A DNA stretch of 27,059 nt from Ascoidea tarda (nom. inval.) (taxonomy: Eukaryota; Ascomycota; Saccharomycetes; Ascoideales; Ascoideaceae), in the NCBI GenBank assembly GCA_030560485.1, contig JAKTTS010000185.1:1-27059 (forward strand), in the 5' to 3' direction. Each line of letters starts with the position of its first letter. The first letter of the stretch is position 1. Positions 17,910-26,322 of the stretch are shown one piece after another. Under the pieces are notes generated by a model. It saw only the letters and a list, made by a program, of their open reading frames with translations. It did no database searches and was not told where the DNA came from. Both the position numbers and the translations under genes were made by a program.

Positions 17910-20342
17910 CTATTCGACTTTACCATACACTTCTTCCAAGTACTTTTCTGAGACAAGAGCATTTTGTTCTTTTGAAAGATTTGGTTGAATTTTTTTAATA
18001 AGTTCTTTAGTACGAGAAATTCTTTCTTCAATCTTATTATCAAATAGAAGCATATCACCTCTTACTTCGCTATCATCATTTTCAATTAATTCTCTCTTAA
18101 TGGCTTTCTTAATTATTTTTTCAGTCTTCTTTGCAGCCTTTCCATATTCAAATTGTACATTTGTCCCAGAGAATAATTTGCTTAAATTATTAACCCTTGG
18201 AAGAATATGAGTACTTTTATAGCCAGAAGGCCAGGAATCACCCATTTTAGCTTTTCTTGCATCATAATAATGCTGTTTACCATAAGATTTTGGAATATTC
18301 CATTTTTCAAATGAGCCAAAAGGAGTCAAAACATCTAGGACAACATGCCCTTTTTTCTTTTCAGGCAGATCAATTATTCTTGGCCATAATGAGCTGTCAT
18401 TTCTATCTAAACAGTCCTGTTTAATTTTATTAAGAAGTTCTTCTGTTTTCAAAATTGAATTTTGATCCTTGGATTTTCTTAAGGTTTCTAGTCTTTTACT
18501 AATAACTTGATATTCTAATCGTTTTTCTTCGATTTTTTGAATTGTTTCAGGATCGTTTTTAGACCTTTCAAAGATCAAAAAACAAAAATTTGCAATTTCA
18601 AAATTTTTGCCTCCAGCTCTACCTGTTCCACTTTTTGCTATGTTTTTAAGACCAAAGGGGTTAGCGGTTGAAAATTCTCCAGTTTTGTACAACTCTAATA
18701 ACTTTGGATCCCATGTGGCAGCTAATCTTCTTCCCTTTTTCAATTCCATTGTGAATTTTGGTCTTTCTAATGAAACTGAAAACTTCAACCATCTCAATTT
18801 CGAGCCATTTTTTTCATCAATTAGTAAAGGATTTTTGGTAACTAATTGACAAGGAAGATGGTGCGGATATGGAGACAAAACAGATAAATAATAATCAGTT
18901 TTCAATTCTTTTTCAATTTCTATTGCCTTTTCTTGTATTGAATCCTTTACAGATACTATATCGAACTTTTCATGTAAATCCTTTTCATAATCAAGGTCAT
19001 TCTCATGAATTTGACCGTATTTTTCATTTAACTCAGATTCAAAATCTGATATCTTTTGTTTTCTATTGAATTTTTTATCGTCAGCAGAATCTGTATTTAA
19101 CAATTTATTAACAGCTTTCATGGTTGAACCTCTAATCCAAGGTCTTGGAATCTTTCCGTATTCAAATTTAGAATAGTTTGAAGGTCTCATGGTAATTTCT
19201 CTAGCTCTTGAAAGGATTTCGAAACCCCAAAATGTTCCTCTTTCTATAAGAACTAAATGGCCTTCAGGTTCTAATAAATCTAATAATTTTTCAAGATTAT
19301 TATCAATTTGACGAGGAAATAACTTTTCATCTTCTAATAATTGATGGGTTGCAATGATTAAATCATATTTTCTAGGAGAGTTTTTTGTTGGTAAATGATC
19401 AAGAAATTTAGAATTTATTTTAATTTTTTTAACATCAATTTGACCATCAAGCTGTGGTTCAGCACTTTCGTAATCGTTTTTGCTAATGTTATCATCCTGA
19501 TCATGACTAGTATCATCGTTGTCATTATTATCTTTATCTGATGAGTTATCGATATCAGATCTAGGCACTTCAGATAATTGTCTACTTAGCAAGACTTTAG
19601 CTCTATTTTCCATTACATAATTGGAATGTTTTATATAAATATCTCTAACTTGTGGTTGAAAATCTTCGCCCATTAATTCATTTAGTGCTAGCATCCCAGT
19701 TGCAGGACCTTGTTCAGTGACCAATATTTTCTGGGGATTGAAAGTCTTGTTTTTGTTTGAGACTTTTCCTTTTAATTCGGTTAATACCTGAAAAATGGAG
19801 GCATAATTTTGAGGAAACAAAACACATATACTGGTATCGACTTCATGGGGAGTTGTAGGTGCTTTGTGTAAAGGATTGAATCTTAGATGCAAAAAGTAAC
19901 TGGTAGCATATTCTCTTATTTTGGCTGGTTCATATTTTCTCAAAAAATAGTCATTGATTGTATCAGATAAAATAGTGGGAATTTTCACTTGACCAAAGCT
20001 ATTGAACTTTCCCAGTAGGGCATTGTCAGAGAGTCTGGCTTGCTGTGAAGTTCGTGCTTTTGTATTCTTCAAAGTGAAGTCTGGATTTCTAAAGGGACTG
20101 ATATCAAAAGAAAGGTTTTTTTCAGAATTATCTTCAGTAACAAAAAAGTCAGAGTTATCGAAGGATGAATAGTCGATTTGGTCGCTGCCTGTCAATATGT
20201 CCTTAGGTTTGGCATCGGGTTTCTGATCTAGAAGAAAATTGTTTAATGTTGAAAAACTTGCAAAAGAAGTCCTTATTCGTCTAGGTATTCCATTGTGGCC
20301 AGCTACTCTTCTATTTGCATTTATCGCTAGTATTTTGAACAT
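17910..20342 (-). CDS. RSM22: Rsm22, mitochondrial small-ribosomal-subunit assembly factor (METTL17 family)
   Basis: Rsm22 belongs to the METTL17 family of methyltransferase-like proteins that help mature the mitochondrial small ribosomal subunit. The 810-residue protein begins with a basic, Ser/Arg-bearing stretch (about 1-30) suited to mitochondrial import. Family landmarks are HKAPTTPHEVDTSICVLFPQ (159-178), GPATGMLALNEL (212-223), ENRAKVLLSRQLSEVP (245-260), YDLIIATHQLLEDEKLFP (326-343), GHLVLIERGTFWGFEILSRA (361-380), GKIPRPW (396-402), RPKFTMELKKGRRLAATWD (527-545) and LWPRIIDLPEKKKGHVVLDV (652-671). It is longer than S. cerevisiae Rsm22 (about 628 residues), with an Asp/Asn-rich insert near 262-300, a Lys/Glu-rich one near 420-480 and a basic tail. 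Three of four expected cluster-binding cysteines seem to be missing (see findings). It is divergent from the ADH gene. Confidence 0.9.
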   Translation of the reverse strand: MFKILAINANRRVAGHNGIPRRIRTSFASFSTLNNFLLDQKPDAKPKDILTGSDQIDYSSFDNSDFFVTEDNSEKNLSFDISPFRNPDFTLKNTKARTSQQARLSDNALLGKFNSFGQVKIPTILSDTINDYFLRKYEPAKIREYATSYFLHLRFNPLHKAPTTPHEVDTSICVLFPQNYASIFQVLTELKGKVSNKNKTFNPQKILVTEQGPATGMLALNELMGEDFQPQVRDIYIKHSNYVMENRAKVLLSRQLSEVPRSDIDNSSDKDNNDNDDTSHDQDDNISKNDYESAEPQLDGQIDVKKIKINSKFLDHLPTKNSPRKYDLIIATHQLLEDEKLFPRQIDNNLEKLLDLLEPEGHLVLIERGTFWGFEILSRAREITMRPSNYSKFEYGKIPRPWIRGSTMKAVNKLLNTDSADDKKFNRKQKISDFESELNEKYGQIHENDLDYEKDLHEKFDIVSVKDSIQEKAIEIEKELKTDYYLSVLSPYPHHLPCQLVTKNPLLIDEKNGSKLRWLKFSVSLERPKFTMELKKGRRLAATWDPKLLELYKTGEFSTANPFGLKNIAKSGTGRAGGKNFEIANFCFLIFERSKNDPETIQKIEEKRLEYQVISKRLETLRKSKDQNSILKTEELLNKIKQDCLDRNDSSLWPRIIDLPEKKKGHVVLDVLTPFGSFEKWNIPKSYGKQHYYDARKAKMGDSWPSGYKSTHILPRVNNLSKLFSGTNVQFEYGKAAKKTEKIIKKAIKRELIENDDSEVRGDMLLFDNKIEERISRTKELIKKIQPNLSKEQNALVSEKYLEEVYGKVE

Positions 20343-20437
20343 TATATTGTAATGCTTTCGTTGGATCAGATTCGAAACAGAAAAAACTCCACAAAAATAT
20401 TTTCAAAAACTCAATTGGGAGATATCCAATATTATAT

Positions 20438-20443
20438 CACGTG
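20438..20443. promoter_or_regulatory. CACGTG E-box upstream of RSM22
   Basis: ATCACGTGCC contains the Cbf1 core, about 95 bp before the RSM22 ATG and about 440 bp from the ADH gene. The position favours RSM22. Confidence 0.4.
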
Positions 20444-20774
20444 CCTCACCGGATTTACATTGACAAATTTCCAACTATTTTGGTAAGGCTGTCTTTCAAA
20501 GGGGTTTTGGGAGAGCAACTTCATGGCGAGCTCTGCTATTTCTTCTTCTGGGGCTTCTCTAAAAAAGTTCCAAAAGTACTTTGAAAATACTTCTTCAACT
20601 GCTACTGTGTTTTTTCTGTCGAATCTCAAAGCTTCCAGCCAAAAGCCATTCTTCGGCGAAGAGCGCGGGAGTTTCCAGATCGGGCATTTTTACAGCTCCG
20701 AAACGCTTTCTGATTGTGGATTTTATGCTCAAGAATGAAATCATTTGTAATTGCAAATCTTCCAGCTCCAATTG

Positions 20775-20782
20775 TATAAAAG
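20775..20782 (+). promoter_or_regulatory. TATA box of the ADH6-like gene
   Basis: TATAAAAG lies about 100 bp before the ATG at 20882, a typical yeast spacing. TATA-bearing promoters in yeast are often stress- or condition-regulated, which would suit an aldehyde-reducing enzyme. Confidence 0.5.
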
Positions 20783-20881
20783 AAAGAAGGGCGTCCTTTT
20801 TGTTCAGTGTGGGTATTCTGGCTCTACTACACTTGACACTTGATACTCGACACAGCACCTAACCCACCACAAGTTTCACAA

Positions 20882-21973
20882 ATGTGCACAGAACAAGCTT
20901 TTCAAGGTTTTGGCCTTACCCAAAAAGATCCTGAAAACTGGTCAACCCTATCCAAGATCGAATTTTTGCCCAAAACATTTGATGTCAACGATATCGATAT
21001 CAAAATTGATGCCTGTGGTCTTTGCGCCTCTGACATCCACACATTAAAAGCTGACTGGAGCAAGAATTATTTCTATCCATTGGTTGTTGGTCATGAGGTT
21101 ATTGGAAAAGTGACCAAGATTGGTTCAAATGTCAAAACTTTGAAGGTTGGCGACAGAGTTGGTGTTGGTGCTCAAGCATTTTCTTGTTTAGACTGTGAGC
21201 TATGCAAGTCTGATAATGAACCATATTGTCCAAAGTCTGTCTTTACTTATAACAGCAGGTATCCTGATGGACGTAATGGTTTTGGTGGTTATGCTTCTGA
21301 TATTAGAGTTCATGAACATTTTGCTTTCAAAATACCCGACAACTTGCCTTCTGAATCAACTGCACCAATGTTATGTGCTGGTATAACTGTTTTTTCCCCA
21401 TTGGTTCGTGCAAAGGTGGGACCAGGCTCAAAAGTTGGTATTATTGGTATTGGTGGTTTGGGCCACTTTGGTATCTTATTTGCCAAAGCCTTGGGTGCTG
21501 AAGTTTATGCTTTTTCGAGAAATGACAGCAAAAAAGAGGATTGTTTGGCCCTAGGTGTCGACCACTACATTGCAACTGGAAATGATCCAAACTGGTTTGA
21601 ACCTTATCAATACAAATTGAATTTGATTGTTTGTACTGCAAACTCAACCGAAAATTTCAATTTGAGTTCCTATTTAGCTACTTTAACTATCGGTGGAAAA
21701 TTTGTTAATGTTGGTTTGCCCACCCAAGGCAACTTCGATATCAATGCCAGATCGTTTATGAAAAACGCTTGTTTCATGGGTGCTAGTTTGCTAGGCTCAA
21801 GAAAGGAAATCGAATACATGTTGCAATTGGCAAGTGAAAACAATATTCATGGCTGGGTCGAAACCATTCCAATTTCCATAGAAAATTGCAAAAAAGCCTT
21901 GGAGAGAACCGATAAAAACGACATTCGTTTCAGATTTACTTTTGTCGACTACGATAAGGCCTTTGGAAACTAG
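20882..21973 (+). CDS. ADH6: NADPH-dependent medium-chain alcohol dehydrogenase (Adh6/Adh7, cinnamyl-alcohol type)
   Basis: A zinc enzyme that reduces aldehydes, typically aromatic and branched-chain ones, to alcohols with NADPH. The 363 residues start at the first ATG; S. cerevisiae Adh6 has 360. Catalytic zinc ligands are C48 in CGLCASD, H71-E72 in GHEVIG and C165 in MLCAGITVFSPL. The structural zinc is held by C102, C105, C108 and C116 in CLDCELCKSDNEPYC. The Rossmann motif is GIGGLG (189-194), and the following FSRNDSKK (211-218) has the Ser-Arg...Lys pattern that favours NADPH over NADH. Nothing is missing. Whether it corresponds to Adh6 or Adh7 cannot be decided, since they are paralogs in S. 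cerevisiae. NCS6 follows on the same strand after 279 bp. Confidence 0.93.
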   Translation: MCTEQAFQGFGLTQKDPENWSTLSKIEFLPKTFDVNDIDIKIDACGLCASDIHTLKADWSKNYFYPLVVGHEVIGKVTKIGSNVKTLKVGDRVGVGAQAFSCLDCELCKSDNEPYCPKSVFTYNSRYPDGRNGFGGYASDIRVHEHFAFKIPDNLPSESTAPMLCAGITVFSPLVRAKVGPGSKVGIIGIGGLGHFGILFAKALGAEVYAFSRNDSKKEDCLALGVDHYIATGNDPNWFEPYQYKLNLIVCTANSTENFNLSSYLATLTIGGKFVNVGLPTQGNFDINARSFMKNACFMGASLLGSRKEIEYMLQLASENNIHGWVETIPISIENCKKALERTDKNDIRFRFTFVDYDKAFGN

Positions 21974-22206
21974 ACTAGAGTATTTTTGCTTGCTTCCGAT
22001 ATATAGATTCTGCATCAGCCTGAGAATACATCAGCTCTCGATACTCGTTTTCGTCCGTTTTTCTTTTTTTTGATGCGTAAAACACAAAAAGTGATTTGAG
22101 GATAGTTTCAAATCCACGGCTGTGGTAACTCGTTATCCTCCAGAAAAAATTGAAAATTATTTTTTATTTCTTATCTTCGCTCATCACTGAAATATATAAC
22201 AAAAAC

Positions 22207-22234
22207 CAATAAACAATAAACAATAAACAATAAA
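22207..22234 (+). repeat. CAATAAA heptamer array before NCS6
   Basis: Four perfect copies of CAATAAA end 18 bases before the NCS6 ATG, probably within its 5' leader. It is a small, likely length-variable repeat. Confidence 0.85.
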
Positions 22235-22252
22235 AAATTAGAACAACCAAAC

Positions 22253-23470
22253 ATGACTGTGACGCCAGAAACTATTCGATCTTCTGAATTCGTTCCAAGA
22301 GCAACAAGACTGGCACAGAGACCAGTTAAGGTATCTGCGTTATGCGAATTATGCCACTCAAGAAAGGCTGCTGTGAAAAGGCCAAAAAACCTACAGAAAT
22401 TATGCCAACTATGTTTTTTCAATGTTTTTGAAACAGAAATACACCAGACTATTGTCAATAATAATTTATACCATCGTGGTGAAAAACTAGCTCTTGGTGC
22501 TTCAGGTGGAAAGGATTCCACTGTTTTAGCCTATGTCATGAAAACATTGAATGATCGTTATGATTATGGTCTTGATTTGGTGTTATTGAGTATAGATGAA
22601 GGAATCGTTGGCTACAGAGATGACTCTTTAGCCACTGTAAAGAGAAATCAGGCTCAATACGGTCTACCTCTAGAAATTGTCTCCTATAAAGATTTGTATA
22701 ATTGGACCATGGATGAAATAGTAACTTGTTGTGGCATACGAAACTCCTGCACTTATTGTGGTGTTCTAAGAAGACAAGCTTTGGATCGCGGTGCATTAAA
22801 ACTAGGTATAAATCATGTTGTAACTGGCCACAATGCTGATGATATGGCTGAAACTGTTTTAATGAATATTTTAAGAGGTGATTTAGCAAGATTAGAAAAA
22901 TCAACTGCTATTATAACAGAATCAGCTGGTTCTCCGGTAAAGAGATCAAAACCATTTAAATTCACTTATCAAAAGGAGATTGTATTGTATGCTCACTTCA
23001 AAAAATTGGATTATTTTTCAACTGAATGTACTTATGCTCCCGAAGCTTTTAGAGGAACTGCCAGAGAATTAATGAAACAACTTGAAAAATCAAGATCGAG
23101 TACTGTTATTGATATCATATACAGTGGAGAAAATCTTTTGTTGCAGCCCAAAAGAATTAACAAACAAAAACAATTTAGAAAGGTAAAGGCAATTGACAAA
23201 AAGACTGCAGAAAATAGTCAAAATAATAATAAAAATAGAGAAATGGAAGTATTATCTGATGGCTCTATTTCTTTAGGTCACGACCGAGCAAAGTATAAAG
23301 ATGGTAACAAATGTTTAAAATGTGGCTACTTATCATCAAATAAAATATGCAAAGCATGTGTGCTATTGCAAACATTGGAGAAAATGAAACCAAAAATAAC
23401 AATAGATAATAATATTTCAACTGATGGAGCTGCAAAAGTGTTGAGAAGTTTGGAAACGTTGTCATTTTAA
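22253..23470 (+). CDS. NCS6: Cytoplasmic tRNA 2-thiolation protein Ncs6 (Ctu1)
   Basis: Ncs6 with Ncs2 adds sulfur, supplied by the ubiquitin-like carrier Urm1, to wobble uridine 34 of tRNAs for Lys, Glu and Gln (mcm5s2U). The 405 residues carry an N-terminal zinc site C31/C34/C51/C54, the ATP PP-loop SGGKDST (84-90), the cysteine pair C166/C169 in [15 protein letters not shown], the motif [20 protein letters not shown] (191-210), and a C-terminal zinc site [16 protein letters not shown] (354-369). S. cerevisiae Ncs6 has 359 residues. The extra length is mostly a Lys/Asn-rich insert at about 303-348, just before the C-terminal zinc site. All catalytic residues are present. The gene converges on RSC58 with only 201 bp between stop codons. 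Confidence 0.97.
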   Translation: MTVTPETIRSSEFVPRATRLAQRPVKVSALCELCHSRKAAVKRPKNLQKLCQLCFFNVFETEIHQTIVNNNLYHRGEKLALGASGGKDSTVLAYVMKTLNDRYDYGLDLVLLSIDEGIVGYRDDSLATVKRNQAQYGLPLEIVSYKDLYNWTMDEIVTCCGIRNSCTYCGVLRRQALDRGALKLGINHVVTGHNADDMAETVLMNILRGDLARLEKSTAIITESAGSPVKRSKPFKFTYQKEIVLYAHFKKLDYFSTECTYAPEAFRGTARELMKQLEKSRSSTVIDIIYSGENLLLQPKRINKQKQFRKVKAIDKKTAENSQNNNKNREMEVLSDGSISLGHDRAKYKDGNKCLKCGYLSSNKICKACVLLQTLEKMKPKITIDNNISTDGAAKVLRSLETLSF

Positions 23471-23671
23471 TTAAATATTAAATATATATTAATTTTTATT
23501 TTCTATTCAATATACTATAATATTTTATATTTTACATAATTATAGAAAAAAAAACAGAAAAATAAAATTAGAATAAAAGAATCGGTAATTAAAAATACAA
23601 AAGAAAGAATAAATCCACTAGCAGAAATAAAAAAAAAAGACAAAAATTTAAAATAAATTCGAAATAAAATT

Positions 23672-26116
23672 TTAACGCCTTTTTGATTTTGAATTCATAT
23701 TTTGTGACCTACCACTCGATTTAATTGGCTTCCCACTAGGAGCAAAATTCAGGTTAGAAATATTAATTGGGGGTAATATGCCACTATAATTAGTAGCAAA
23801 AACAGGAATATTTTCACTAAATTTAATACCATCAACATTAGCTTCTTCATCATACACGATGTCCTTTGGGTTAATGTCAGAAAGAATATTTGATAATATT
23901 CTTTGAAGCTTAAAGTAGTTTTTTTTTTCTTCAATAGTAGGTTTTGAAATTCTATTTAAAGTAGCTATTCTTTTATTTCTCAAATCATTTAATTTTAATA
24001 TTAATTTACTAGCTAATTGTTGCTGGGTTCCATTTTTAAAAGCCTTGATTTCTTCATCATCAATTGTGAGGTGCAAAGGATTGAATTGCAAAAGATTGTC
24101 AAGGTTTATCTTATTTGACTCTTGAGGATTTTCTTTTTTATTTATTTCGCTTTCATTGATTTCTATTGTTTCATCAGCCATTAATACATCAGTTTCATCA
24201 AATTGATTTTTATTATTATCAATAACGATAGTAGCAACTTTATTACTATTATTGTTGTTATTGTTTTCATTTGAAACTGAATTTTGCTCAATTTTTTTCA
24301 AGTTTCCATTAGTCTGAATATTTGAATCAGATTTTAAATCAGCTTTAAGATCAATCTTTTTCTGATTGATTGAATCATAATAATTTTGTTTTATATTAAG
24401 TAATTCTTTCAAACCTAGTTGTTCAAACCATGATTTTTCAACTGATTTAATTGAAAAGATAAAATTTTTTTCATCTATAAAAGGAAACTTAATCGAAAGA
24501 GAATTGAGGTAACCATTCCAATGTTTCTCAGGTAAAAAATACCAATTTGGATGACAAAATGGATTTAAGATTATATTATTATTAATATCAGAGTTGTAAT
24601 TAAAACTTCTATTATTACTAATTGAAGAATTTAAAAAGCCAAGATTAGCGACAGGATAAGAATATGATTGAGGTAAGATTGTTAAAGTTTTGAAAATATT
24701 ATTTTTATTATTTTCGTTTTCATTTTCAATTTCAGTTTCATTTTTAATGTCGATGTTATCAACCAAAGATGATTTATTAATTAAAGATGAAAATAAAGGC
24801 ATATTATTGGTAACATTGTTATTGTTTGATTGAAAATAAATGGCTTCATTATTTGGCATGTTAAAGGATATTTCAATTTTTTTTAAATCTTTGTTTAAAT
24901 GATTGGTAAGAAGTTGGGCTAAAACAGGAGAAATTGAGTTGAGGTCATCATCATTTATAATTTTTTTGTTAGCATCAAAGTTATTATTAATGTCGTTTTT
25001 ATTAGTAGAGTCAAAGTTATTATTGTTATTTGCTGTATTGTCATTATTATTATTAGTATTAGTACTATTATTATTAATACTATTATTATTATTAATACTA
25101 TTATTATTATTGAAATTGTTATTAGAATTGTTATTATTATTATTATTAGCAGTGGCGCTATTGGCATTATTTGCATTTTTATCAATTTTGTCATTTATAT
25201 TGTTTGTCGTTTCTGTATCATTTGAATTTTTGGTGTTATTGTTAATATTTTTGGACTTTGATTTTGATTTTGATTTGCTTCTTGTTTTCATTCTTGTTCT
25301 TTTATTTTTGTCCACTTTGTTGTTATTTGTATTGATAGTGATATCATTGTTAGTATTAGAAACAATTTCAATAGGTTTATAAGAAGATAATAGAGCTCTC
25401 AAGTTAAATGACTTATTTAGTATTAGATTTAAAGAAATTTGATAAAACTTGTCAATGTTATTGTAAACGATTGAACCAGCTTTGTTCATTTTTGTTAAAT
25501 TGTAGATTAAAATGAAACAAGATAATTTAATATCATGGAATAGTTTATAAATTAGAAAATCATTTTCTTTACTTAAGCTACTCAGATCAATTTGAATATT
25601 GGGAATATTGGGATTGAAATAATATAGCTTACTCTCATACTTTTTAAGAAGTGAGGTTGCTTGATTGTTTTTGAAATCTTCTAGAAATTCTTGGGTAATA
25701 ATTTTAGGTTTTCTCTTAATTGGATTAGAGTTCTCAACGTTCAGATCAAGTTTTTTGAGAGATTGATCAAGAGATTGGTACTCAAAGTCCTCTTGTTTGT
25801 TGAATTTGTCTGGATTGCCATTGGAGGATATATGGCTGTCATTTTTGATTCTGATTTTATCATTACCAGTCTCTGAAGTGATTTTGCTGTCATTACCGAG
25901 GTTTTCCACATCATCTTCATATAGGAAATTGTCCAAATATTTCAAATAAGCATCTTGAATATGGTTGAAATCAGCTTCAAAAAACTGAGAGGGAAACAAA
26001 TTGTTCAAAACAAGATCATCCTTGTCTAGCTCCTTCAAGACAACAAATAGATTGTCGACAAACTCGTTGTAGACATGCTCGACATTGATGTTCTGGTCTT
26101 GTTGGTCTGCAGACAT
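23672..26116 (-). CDS. RSC58: Rsc58, subunit of the RSC chromatin-remodelling complex
   Basis: Rsc58 is an essential subunit of the nuclear RSC remodeller, which slides or evicts nucleosomes at promoters. The 814-residue product starts at 26116; the frame runs on to 26158, but its first codon there is TTG and no ATG precedes 26116. Segments matching S. cerevisiae Rsc58 (502 residues) occur in the same order: LFPSQFFEADFNHIQDAYLK near the N-terminus, YKLFHDIKLSCFILIY, FCHPNWYFLPEKHW, then DDEEIKAFKNGTQQQLASKL, the segment KPTIEEKKNYFKLQRILSNI, and a C-terminal FATNYSGILPPINISNLNF with a basic tail. The extra length is low complexity, above all an Asn-rich stretch of about 80 residues after a KSKSKSKSKN basic patch. 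The conserved blocks make the call good despite the insertions. Confidence 0.87.
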   Translation of the reverse strand: MSADQQDQNINVEHVYNEFVDNLFVVLKELDKDDLVLNNLFPSQFFEADFNHIQDAYLKYLDNFLYEDDVENLGNDSKITSETGNDKIRIKNDSHISSNGNPDKFNKQEDFEYQSLDQSLKKLDLNVENSNPIKRKPKIITQEFLEDFKNNQATSLLKKYESKLYYFNPNIPNIQIDLSSLSKENDFLIYKLFHDIKLSCFILIYNLTKMNKAGSIVYNNIDKFYQISLNLILNKSFNLRALLSSYKPIEIVSNTNNDITINTNNNKVDKNKRTRMKTRSKSKSKSKSKNINNNTKNSNDTETTNNINDKIDKNANNANSATANNNNNNNSNNNFNNNNSINNNNSINNNSTNTNNNNDNTANNNNNFDSTNKNDINNNFDANKKIINDDDLNSISPVLAQLLTNHLNKDLKKIEISFNMPNNEAIYFQSNNNNVTNNMPLFSSLINKSSLVDNIDIKNETEIENENENNKNNIFKTLTILPQSYSYPVANLGFLNSSISNNRSFNYNSDINNNIILNPFCHPNWYFLPEKHWNGYLNSLSIKFPFIDEKNFIFSIKSVEKSWFEQLGLKELLNIKQNYYDSINQKKIDLKADLKSDSNIQTNGNLKKIEQNSVSNENNNNNNSNKVATIVIDNNKNQFDETDVLMADETIEINESEINKKENPQESNKINLDNLLQFNPLHLTIDDEEIKAFKNGTQQQLASKLILKLNDLRNKRIATLNRISKPTIEEKKNYFKLQRILSNILSDINPKDIVYDEEANVDGIKFSENIPVFATNYSGILPPINISNLNFAPSGKPIKSSGRSQNMNSKSKRR
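24965..25190 (-). repeat. Asn-codon (AAT/AAC) microsatellite inside RSC58
   Basis: Trinucleotide repeats, seen as ATT/TTA on the plus strand, code for runs of Asn broken by Ser, Thr, Ile, Phe and Asp. The opposite strand reads as a long Leu-rich open frame (24903-25382) that is only a shadow of this repeat. Confidence 0.9.
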
Positions 26117-26240
26117 GTTGAGGATAGGCAAAATGTCAACAACAAATTGATAGCTCAAACAGATGTGGACAATGAACTGTCTTTAGCTAATTGTCCTTCC
26201 TTTGAAAGCAAAAAAAAAAACGGTGTGCATGCAAAAATAT

Positions 26241-26246
26241 AAAAAA
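26241..26246 (-). terminator. Pol III terminator of tRNA-Pro
   Basis: A run of six T on the minus strand begins four bases after the tRNA 3' end, as expected for Pol III termination. Confidence 0.85.
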
Positions 26247-26250
26247 GAGT

Positions 26251-26322
26251 GGGCCGAGCTGGGAATTGAACCCAGGGCCTCTCGCACCCAAAGCGAGAAT
26301 CATACCACTAGACCACACGGCC
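26251..26322 (-). tRNA. tRNA-Pro (anticodon UGG)
   Basis: A 72-nt intronless tRNA. The anticodon loop TTTGGGT (minus strand) gives UGG at plus positions 26288-26290, closed by the CTCGC/GCGAG stem. The T arm is CTGGGTTCAATTCCCAG, containing a perfect B box. The acceptor arm GGCCGTG/CTCGGCC has one T:T mismatch at its sixth pair, which is also present in S. cerevisiae tRNA-Pro(UGG) as I recall it, so the gene is probably functional. It lies between RSC58 and acetyl-CoA synthetase. No retrotransposon remnant flanks it. Confidence 0.97.

Larger units (their letters stand above)
20343..20881. other. Divergent promoter region RSM22/ADH6-like (539 bp)
   Basis: It holds a CACGTG site (20438-20443) near RSM22 and a TATA element (20775-20782) near the ADH gene. 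From about 20430 to 20860 it is unusually poor in stop codons on both strands. An ATG-started plus frame at 20523-20738 (71 codons) and minus frames at 20432-20629 and 20595-20858 overlap one another. None matches a family I know, so no gene is called. Confidence 0.6.

Noticed and set aside
24903-25382. 159-codon Leu-rich open frame on the plus strand
   Set aside because: It is the antisense of the RSC58 Asn-codon repeat; Leu runs follow automatically from TTA/ATT repeats.
26117-26158. Longer start for RSC58 (14 more residues)
   Set aside because: It would begin with TTG. The ATG at 26116 leaves an N-terminus of about the same length as S. cerevisiae Rsc58 before the conserved FPSQFFE block.
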